A DNA stretch of 64,000 nucleotides from Helianthus annuus. Lineage: Eukaryota; Streptophyta; Magnoliopsida; Asterales; Asteraceae. This document shows, one piece after another, positions 57,006 through 64,000 of this stretch (the first letter of the stretch is position 1; every line of letters starts with the position of its first letter). The notes beneath the pieces are model-generated. The model searched no databases. It was not told the origin of the DNA and saw nothing but the letters and a program-made list of their open reading frames with translations. Made by a program: the position numbers and the translations under genes. Location of the stretch: contig NC_035440.2 of the NCBI RefSeq assembly GCF_002127325.2, positions 78,369,375 through 78,433,374 of the forward strand, in the 5' to 3' direction.

Positions 57006-58313
57006 ATGTCAGGTGAAGGAACATCTTCGGGCACAAAGCGCAAGAGGCGCACTACTCGTTCGCAGACGGCTGCATCGGAGCAGCCGGGTACTCCGGTACT
57101 TCGGGAGATTAGGTATAGGGATGCTGGGGTCCCACATGGACAGAGTGATAGGTTGGTTCAGAGTCCGTTGTTGCGGTTTGAGGTAGGATCGTACGAGTTT
57201 ATGAAATTTGAGGCGCTGAAGAATGTGAGGTTGTTAGAAAGTAAGCGGGTTGACTGGGATTTGCTTGGGAGGTTAGGGCAGGTTGAGAGAGTTCAGGAGT
57301 TGCTGGGTGATAAGTTTCGGTGGGCAGTGGAGTGTGAGTGGCCACAGTATTTAGAGCTGACTATGGAGTTTCACTCCACGTTTATTTATAGGCACCCAGG
57401 GGGGTTTGATCAGTCAGATGTAGTGTCGTTTGCATTAGGTAGACAGGTTTACAATATGAGCCTGATTCAGTTTGCAGAGGCGACAGGGTTGTATTCAGCT
57501 GAGGAGGTTAGGTCAGCTGAGTTTAGGAGTTTACTGAGGCAGGTGATGAGGGACCCAGCGGAGGCGTGTGTTGTGAAGGAGGATTTAGCACGTTTCTGGT
57601 GCACCATTGCTATTTCACCGTTTTCTAGCAATTTGGTGGCGTCAGACATTAGGGATCCAGTTTATAGGTTCGTGCATAAGATTCTATGTTCTACGCTGAT
57701 AGGAAAGCACGAGGGAGATAAGGTGAACCAGCACAGTTTGTTCTGCTTGATGTGCATGGTTGAGAGGCGGCCAGCCAACTTAGCTAGTATTCTGGCGTGG
57801 TCTTTGGCGAGGCCGAAGAAGGGGGGTAGTACGGCCAGGTTGTATGGTGGGCCGTATATCACTATGTTGGCCGCCAATTTAGGAGTGTTTGCTAGGTTTC
57901 CAGCTGATAGGATGACTGCGGGCCCCGCTCCATCTCTTGTGGAGTTGAGGAGTCTACAGCTAGCCGGGATTGTCACATTCACTGAGCCGCTAGCGTGGAC
58001 AGAGGTTTTGCCAGCACCACCGTCTCCGGATCCGACTGCCGAGGAGGCAGCGACCACTACGATTCCGGAGCGGTACCAGGTGCCACTTCAGCGACATCAG
58101 CTCCCAGCTCGGGAGTATCCACTCAGGCAGCCGCGGTCAGAGCCGCTTACGTTAGAGGGTTTGTATGATCGGGTCGAGCAGGTGAGACATGAGATGCAGC
58201 TGGGTTTTCAGGGTCTGTATGACCACTTTCAGTTACAGCTACCACCAGCACTGCAGCCACAGCAGGGGGGTCCCGCTGGTGGAGAGGAGGAGCAGGATAG
58301 TGGAGATGCATGA
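57006..58313 (+). CDS. Envelope-position ORF of element G (ATHILA ORF-1 type, 435 aa)
   Basis: Starts MSGEGTSSGTKRKRR at 57006, directly after a CAG that looks like a splice acceptor. The N-terminus is strongly basic (KRKRRTTRSQ), possibly a nuclear localisation signal. The central part (about residues 60-330) has the character of plant Athila-associated ORFs: VECEWPQYLELTMEFHSTF, FWCTIAISPFSSN, then HKILCSTLIGKHEGDKVN and LASILAWSLARPKKG. The C-terminus is proline/glutamine-rich with a short possible coiled coil (YDRVEQVRHEMQLGF). I see no signal peptide or convincing transmembrane segment, so an envelope function is doubtful despite the position. Assignment to the ATHILA ORF-1 family is from memory of its style; function unknown. 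Confidence 0.7.
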   Translation: MSGEGTSSGTKRKRRTTRSQTAASEQPGTPVLREIRYRDAGVPHGQSDRLVQSPLLRFEVGSYEFMKFEALKNVRLLESKRVDWDLLGRLGQVERVQELLGDKFRWAVECEWPQYLELTMEFHSTFIYRHPGGFDQSDVVSFALGRQVYNMSLIQFAEATGLYSAEEVRSAEFRSLLRQVMRDPAEACVVKEDLARFWCTIAISPFSSNLVASDIRDPVYRFVHKILCSTLIGKHEGDKVNQHSLFCLMCMVERRPANLASILAWSLARPKKGGSTARLYGGPYITMLAANLGVFARFPADRMTAGPAPSLVELRSLQLAGIVTFTEPLAWTEVLPAPPSPDPTAEEAATTTIPERYQVPLQRHQLPAREYPLRQPRSEPLTLEGLYDRVEQVRHEMQLGFQGLYDHFQLQLPPALQPQQGGPAGGEEEQDSGDA

Positions 58314-59656
58314 GGATGAGCAGCAGTGATAGCAGCGGTTATATCTTTTGTTTTATTTTTATGCTGTTTTAATCCTCGATAGTCGGTTTGTATAATACGA
58401 TATATTTGGTTGGTTGGGTTTTTGGGTTGGACGATACTTGTTGGTTGATGCTTTGATCGTATATATTATTTTGGGTTTGGTATGTTTGAATTGTTAGGTT
58501 GTTTTGCCGCTTCCGTTCGCGTGTCCGAGTTAGTACAGTTTGCTGAGCGCGTTATGGATTGGAGGGCATGTGTGGTATCGACTGGCATATTGACAGTCTC
58601 ACATATGATTCAGCTAAGTCGTTCCACTTGTATACTTGTATATTATTTTATTATATTTTTGTTTTAGGTTTTTAGGAGTCCGGTTTCCATCCTTGCATTA
58701 GGGACAATGCAACATTCAAGTGTGGGGATGGGAACTTGTAGTTAGTGAGTCAACGTTTGTAAAAAAAAAAAAAAAAAAAAATTATTAAAAAAATAGAAAA
58801 ATGTCTTTTGAAATAAGAAGTTTGCAAAATAAAAAAAACGGAAAATGATAGAAAAGTCGGGTTTTTGATCGGGTTCAAATAATAATAATATGAGATAAAA
58901 TATTCGTGCTTGTGTCTAGTTTGGGATGCGCGGGTAGGCTTGATTCGGTTTCGGGTTCCTTTGATATTAATTATACCTAATTGTCGGTCTACTAGTGGAT
59001 TCTCATCTAGGGAAAGTGGGGAAATTGAAACCGCCAATAATAGTATAAGGGATGCCGTTATAAGCTAAGATCGTTAGAGTTTTTGGTCATTATCTCGTTG
59101 AAAAAAATAAAAATAATAAATAAATAAGCGAGCTAGAAACTAAATGAAAGTAGCCATTCTATGTAATCTGTGGTTGGGGATAGCGACTCTACAGCCGGAA
59201 TACCGCTAGAATGTGTGAAATCGACCTTGCAAAATAAATAAAAAGTACCGAGGCCTATGTAATCTGTGGTTGGGGATAGCGACTCTACAGCCGGAATACC
59301 TCTAGGATTAGGGAAAGCAACGTCTACGCTCGTAAATGAAAAAAAAAATGGAAAAATAGATTTGATTTTAAACTCTCTTGATCTTGGTATAAGGCGGTTA
59401 GGAAATAACCCAGTGGTGGTTCCTTTTGTCCTATAAGCTTGAGGGGGGAGTAGGTGGACTTGCAATTTCTAGCGTGAGACCCTAGGTGGATCGACCGAAC
59501 TTGAACTTAAATTGCATGATAAGGGCTTGAAACCGGGTTGGGTTTAAGAGGATCATTATACTTGCAATCGCGGCTAACACGAGTATCGATTTAATAAAAT
59601 AATCTAAGCTTTTGTCCCGATCGACTATCTTGACTATGATTCCGTTTGCATTATTC
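58314..59656 (+). other. Element G trailer
   Basis: About 1.3 kb without supported genes. Contains the internal hairpin and PPT-like run (58693-58732), a long poly-A (about 58760-58781) and a duplicated segment of about 50 bp (59159-59210 and 59254-59306). Confidence 0.6.
58693..58732 (+). promoter_or_regulatory. Internal hairpin and PPT-like run of element G
   Basis: Arms TTGCATT/AATGCAA around AGGGAC, followed by TTCAAGTGTGGGGATGGG. The layout copies the real PPT end at 59657-59695. Confidence 0.7.
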
Positions 59657-59695
59657 TTTTTCGAGGACGAAAAAAAAGATAAGTGTGGGGATATT
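59657..59695 (+). promoter_or_regulatory. Element G polypurine tract with upstream hairpin
   Basis: Arms TTTTTCG/CGAAAAA around AGGA (59657-59674), then GATAAGTGTGGGGATATT and the LTR. Confidence 0.85.
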
Positions 59696-61460
59696 TGATG
59701 TATTGTAAAATACATCGGTATTCGCGTCGGTTTTAGTCGTTAGTTAGTTAGTTTTAGTGTCGTTTTAGTTTAGAATGTACATACTATTGATCTAAGTTGT
59801 GTTTCCAGGTCTTTACAGCCAAAAGGAGTGAAAACGAGCAGAATCTGGAATGGCGAAAGGCTGGCACGGAAACCGAGGAAGTCGGGAGCTGAAACGAAGA
59901 AAATTGGCAATTCTGGAGCTTCCAGGCGGCCCGCGTTGACTAAACATGCATTCCCAGGCGGGCCGCTTTGACTTAATAAAGAATCAGAAGAAACATACTA
60001 TCTCGCGCCCCGCGTCAACTTGGATAGAAGGACTAGGCGGGCCGCGAGTGTCGTGTAAAACAATTCAGGAGTTTTAACTTTAGGCGACCCGCATAAGATC
60101 AAGTTAATATTCCACGCGGGCCGCCTAAAGTTGTTATGTCGGCAGACTTACGAAGATTGCATGGCAAGTTAGGGTTTGTGGATATATATGAAGATATACG
60201 CGTACACAGCGATTTATTGACGAACTAGGGCAACTTTGGGGCTGTTTTGGCTGCTGATTGAGGGCTGTGATCGTGTCGGAGGCATACCGGAAGCTGGGAA
60301 TCATCGGGAAAGCATTCTTGAGCATTCGGGAGTGAAGATTCGGGTTTTATACACCTATTTCTTGCATTCTTTGTTTGTTTAGACTTTGTTAACGATGAAT
60401 TCAGTTGATACTTTGGTTTTGACTTTGTTTTTGATTATGTTTTCCGGCTAAAACTCATAAACTACCTAGGCAATGATTATGGCATAACGAAGATTGGATT
60501 TTCATATGATTATTGATGTGGTTGTGATTTTTCTTGCATTGTAAACACTATGTTAGTTTATCTTGGTGCGTTTGTATGCTTGTGATTTCTTATTTATCGT
60601 GTATTTGTTCCATTCAATTCTTGGTGACGGTCTTTATCACGTAATAGAGTTGAATTAGGGTTTTTGACTTAGGTGAGTGTCTATATCACATAATAGGTCA
60701 TTAATTCTCTAGGGTGAAAAGTGCACTAGTAACCTTAGGAACAATATTCGGTAATTAATTAAAATCAAGTGTGCTGCTAGACTCGTCGCGGAAAGGCTCG
60801 AGGATATTGGTAGGTCTAGGAGTAGTTAAAAGGAATTAACTGCCCATTGTTTATCAAGCCAAGTTTAAACCCATAGTTGCTTTAGACGTTCGCGCGGCAA
60901 AGTAGAGCGTCTTACATAAGCACTTACAAGAAACTAGAGGACGGACAAGAAATCTAGAAAACCGGTAGTTTAACAACCTCTAGGGAATCTTAGTGTGCTC
61001 TTGAGAGGGATTAGGGGTCCTTAGATCTTCCTAGAGGTGAGAATTTCACGATCCCGGTTTCACACCACATCATTATCATTTAGGAATCCATTCCGAGTTT
61101 AGCCTGCGTCTAGCCTAGGTAGTCTTCATTCTCACTGATCAGACCCTTTGCTTGTGTTCGTGTCTTGCTTGCTAGTAGTATTTTATTATTTTATTTAGGA
61201 TTTTTAGAAACCCCCCCCCCAAATTAATAAACAATTTAGTATGTCGTGTCAGTCTGAGTCTAGATAGAGTAGTAGCGTAGTCAGTAGAGTCTCGTGGGTT
61301 CGATACTCGGACTTACTTTAGCTTTGCTACATTCGATCGGTTCACTTGCCGATTGTGTGTTTAGGGTTTAGGTCGAGTCTTAGTTTATAAATTTAAAGCT
61401 TAGAGAGTCTAGAATTAGGGTATTTTATTTAGTTTTATTTGACCCATTTTCAGCACATCA
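59696..61460 (+). repeat. Element G 3' LTR
   Basis: 1765 bp copy of 47591-49354, differing at a handful of bases (for example one in the first GC-rich pair region near 59920) and by one C in a poly-C run near 61211. Confidence 0.92.
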
Positions 61461-61465
61461 GCATC

Positions 61466-63214
61466 CCACTCAGAAGATATATAACCTCGAATCGGGTCTA
61501 GCCAAGGACCCTTATAAACGTGGCGCACCACGGAGGCATTCCGCGGAACTATCCTTAGTTTAGTTTAATCTTTTAGTTTTTGCAGAATAAAACACACTCA
61601 TGGTGGTAATGGATGAAAAAGGGAACGAGAAAAATGGAACCATGCACAAAGAACAGAGCAACCCGACACAAATCTCCATCACAGAAGGCTCAACACGGGT
61701 CGTGCCCAACCAACACGGCCCCGTGCTGAGCCCCCTGCAGAAAATCACCCAGTTCAGGTAACTGGACACGGGCCGTGTTCAGCGGACACGCCCCCGTGTC
61801 TAGGCTTCTGTTTCAATTCTCTAATTTTTGTTACTGGCACTTGACCACGGGGCCGTGCCCGGTCACCACGGGGCCGTGTCCAGGATGCCAGTAACATAAA
61901 TCTTTGCTTTTTAACTTACTTTTACACATCCTAATCGACCAAAAACCTTATTTTTGGACACATTGAGGACAATGTGTAATTTAAGTGTGGGGGGGATGCT
62001 AAAACCTTGAATTTTGCAAATCCTAAACACAAGCCTTACACAAAACTCTATTGGAACCGCTAAAGACCCCAAATTTTTTCAAAAAAATTTTTCATTTTTT
62101 TTATTTACTTGTCTTAGTTTAAGTTGGGAATAACAAGTTCTAAAAAAAAAGTTATATTTTTACAAGTTTACAACCGATAGCGTCGTGATAACAAAGAACC
62201 AACATAAGAAAATTATGAAACGGCATAACAAGTCTAGTTAAAAATTCGATTATATATACTTGATCACATAAAAAACCCATTCCCACAAAAGTGAGTTTTG
62301 AGCCTTTATTGAGCATAAAAATATACATATTTAGATTAAATGCTCATTTTTCGTTTCTTGTGTGAATAGCCGCTTGGTTCTTACAAATCTAGAACTTGCC
62401 ACGACGATACATTCCCGGTCCTTACCAACTTAAACCCAAGTAAGTAAATGATGGAGGCATTAGGACTAACCATTTTTTCTTTCAAAACCATTATTTTTCA
62501 ATTTTTTTATCACCTACCCAAAATCCCCCTAGATAGCCCCTTTGAGCCTAAACCTTTCATTTCATTACCCCAAAAACCCTTTTCACCCACCAAAAACCAT
62601 TTTTTTATTTTTCACCCTTTATTTTAGTAACCTCGGTTCTTCGTAAACTCGCCTTTTTATGTGATGAAAAAAAAATAAAAAAAAATGATGAAGTCAAAAA
62701 CAAACAAAAGCTATATAAAAGCTTGTTTGGAGAAATACTTCAAAATAAAAAGTCGCTAAAGACAAGGTATTTTACGAAAACCGACGCTTTTTACGATTTT
62801 CGCCCTTTTACTAACCACCTTTAACCCAAGCCTAACCCTTCACCCAAAAGTCCTCTTGATATTTACAAAGGTAAAAAGTTAAAAAGGAGGAGGATTGATT
62901 GCTTGGCAAGCCTATGGAAGGCGTAAGTTCCATGCCGCTCTCGAGTGATTCACTAAAGTATACACCTTCGGCCGAGTGTTGAGTGATCTCCCGCGAGGTA
63001 TGTGAACTTGTATATAAATGGAATTTTAATAAGGCATGCTATGCCCAAATAAGTAATTTATCTTATGAAACGTTCAAAATAAATCATAACGAATAGGATT
63101 GTAAATAAATAAAAATACAACTTACAAAGACCTTGGATTCCCGACACTCTAGGAAAAGCTAAAAACTTTCTCTTCTACCTATTCCATTTGGGAGTGTAAG
63201 CCACATTTAAAGAG
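61466..63214 (+). other. Element C trailer
   Basis: The first bases complete the original end of C's gag-protease frame (stop at 61482-61484). A different frame stays open to about 61561 (QKIYNLESGLAKDPYKRGAP), perhaps a relic of lost pol or trailer text. After TAGTTTTTGCAG (to 61585) an ATG at 61600 opens about 50 codons of unknown value. Two pairs of CACGGGGCCGTG-like words follow (61694-61800 region) and one more at 61844-61882. Then comes the internal hairpin/PPT-like unit, and AT-rich non-coding DNA. Confidence 0.6.
61958..61998 (+). promoter_or_regulatory. Internal hairpin and PPT-like run of element C
   Basis: Perfect 8-bp arms ACACATTG/CAATGTGT around AGGA (61958-61977), followed by ATTTAAGTGTGGGGGGGAT. 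Confidence 0.75.
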
Positions 63215-63255
63215 TTTTGCTTGAGGACAAGCAAAAGTTCAAGTGTGGGGGTATT
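63215..63255 (+). promoter_or_regulatory. Element C polypurine tract with upstream hairpin
   Basis: Perfect 9-bp arms TTTTGCTTG/CAAGCAAAA around AGGA (63215-63236), then GTTCAAGTGTGGGGGTATT and the LTR. Confidence 0.85.
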
Positions 63256-64000
63256 TGATGTGTGTAAAATGCAACATATAAATCACATCAATTAAGGCAT
63301 AAAACTAACCCTTTTTAAGTACTAATGTTGGAAAAAGAGTGTTTTTGTCTTCCTTTTGTATTTTCAGGATAAAATGAGCTCAAAATCACAAAAGAAGCAA
63401 AAAGACAACTAATTCTAGCATAAATACAAGAAAAGGAACAAAAGTAGACTGCCCGGACCCTCAACGGCACCTCCCAAGGCAAAGAAGAGAAAACAGAGAC
63501 TGAACACGCCCCGTGTCCAGCGAACACGGGGGCGTGCCCAGGAAGCAGCAGAAAAGACAAACCAGTAGAAGCTTCCATTGCCCACCACGGGGCCGTGTCC
63601 AGCGGGCACGGGGGCGTGGTGAAAGTACAGCAGGCGCATTAATTGTAATTGCGAATTACAATTAATGAAGAGAGAGAATGTCAGATGGGCACGGGGGCGT
63701 GTCCAGCGGACACGGGGCCGTGCCCAGCCTTCTGTTCAGCCTATGTGCTTGGCTTCATTCCATCTTATCCCTTGGCACACCACCTCTCTCACACCTCATC
63801 CACCACCCACCACCACCATAACACCATCATCCACCACCATCATCCATTGTCCATCGTAGAGTGTGTGAGTCGTCTCGGGATCCAAGATTGATCGTAAGAG
63901 TTCTTGACAATCAAGGCCATGTTTGCCTAAGTCTCTTACATCACTTGGTGAAGACAAGTGTTTAGTATAATACTTTTTATTTTTAATCTTTTGCACTTTT
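63256..64000 (+). repeat. Element C 3' LTR (partial, TATA box deleted)
   Basis: The first 745 bp of the LTR. It matches 43286-44038 except for about four substitutions and an 8-bp deletion at about 63744 that removes AAATAGGG and with it TATAAATA. Confidence 0.92.

Larger units (their letters stand above)
47586..61465 (+). mobile_element. Element G: full-length Athila-type Ty3 element with target duplications
   Basis: The element is 47591-61460, flanked by GCATC on both sides (47586-47590, 61461-61465). LTRs are 47591-49354 and 59696-61460 with about five substitutions and a one-base length change in a poly-C run. It has a tRNA-Asp type primer binding site, an uninterrupted gag-pol, a long spacer, an envelope-position ORF and a PPT. 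It sits in the last codons of C's gag-protease. All parts needed for autonomous movement appear to be present. Confidence 0.95.
43286..64000 (+). mobile_element. Element C: non-autonomous Athila-type element encoding only Gag-protease, split by element G (right end outside window)
   Basis: LTRs 43286-44978 and 63256-beyond 64000 start TGATGTGTGTAAAATGC. The primer binding site after the left LTR is of the Athila/Tat tRNA-Asp type. Without G (and one GCATC) the interior is about 4.4 kb: leader, gag-protease ORF, trailer. RT, RNase H and integrase are absent. Over the roughly 740 bp that can be compared, the LTRs show about four substitutions and one 8-bp deletion, so C is young but older than G. 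The structure resembles terminal-repeat elements that keep only gag. Confidence 0.88.

Noticed and set aside
57006..58313. True retroviral envelope glycoprotein in G
   Set aside because: The ORF sits at the envelope position but shows no signal peptide, transmembrane segment or glycoprotein features, so only 'envelope-position ORF' is claimed.
60134..60325. 63-codon minus-strand frame present identically in both LTRs of G (also 48029-48220)
   Set aside because: Antisense to the LTR hairpin region, explained by LTR identity; no domain or promoter evidence.

Overview
The window reads as plant nuclear DNA, most likely from an Asteraceae genome (sunflower/lettuce type). That is an inference from the style of the Ty3-type Gag and Pol proteins and the long LTRs; no marker gene fixes the species. 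I find no cellular gene, rRNA or tRNA. Essentially every base can be assigned to a transposable element or a fragment of one, mostly nested insertions.

Left part (1-14468). Element A (1-12418, minus strand, left LTR cut by the window) is a decayed chromovirus-type Ty3 element with 3.8-kb LTRs, a broken gag, a fragment of protease/RT and an acidic leader ORF. It sits in a plus-strand LTR fragment (12419-13487), which itself cuts a PIF/Harbinger transposase remnant (13488-14184) exactly in its catalytic region.

Middle part (14469-43285). Element B (14469-about 41048, minus) is an old chromovirus full of stop codons. Its 5' leader is split by element D (22106-39701, plus), an LTR element that has no gag-pol and instead one very large, now broken, ORF. 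That ORF is split by element E (25266-34652, minus), a complete and very young chromovirus with one uninterrupted 1541-codon gag-pol, 5-bp target duplications (CTCCC) and nearly identical LTRs. LTR divergence by eye falls from B (about 6%) to D (about 3%) to E (one base plus one repeat unit), as nesting demands. The right LTR of B is cut short and followed by another LTR fragment F (41049-43243), which holds a 650-bp hAT-type MITE with a perfect 8-bp target duplication.

Right part (43286-64000). Element C (plus, right LTR cut by the window) is an Athila-type element that encodes only Gag and protease. It is split by element G (47591-61460, plus), a full Athila with a 1874-residue gag-pol and an envelope-position ORF, flanked by GCATC duplications. 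C and G share primer-binding-site type, LTR ends and PPT region, so G-like elements could supply the enzymes C lacks.

The most interesting signals are non-coding. (1) All five Ty3 elements carry a small hairpin with a GGA or AGGA loop directly upstream of the polypurine tract; the stems differ between families yet stay perfectly paired. C and G carry a second hairpin-plus-PPT-like unit about 1 kb further upstream. (2) Each LTR family carries its own short inverted-repeat word, in many copies, in LTR and leader/trailer DNA. (3) The LTR of C holds a dense array of hairpins, including a 120-bp-period duplication whose stems covary. (4) C's right LTR has lost its TATA box by an 8-bp deletion.
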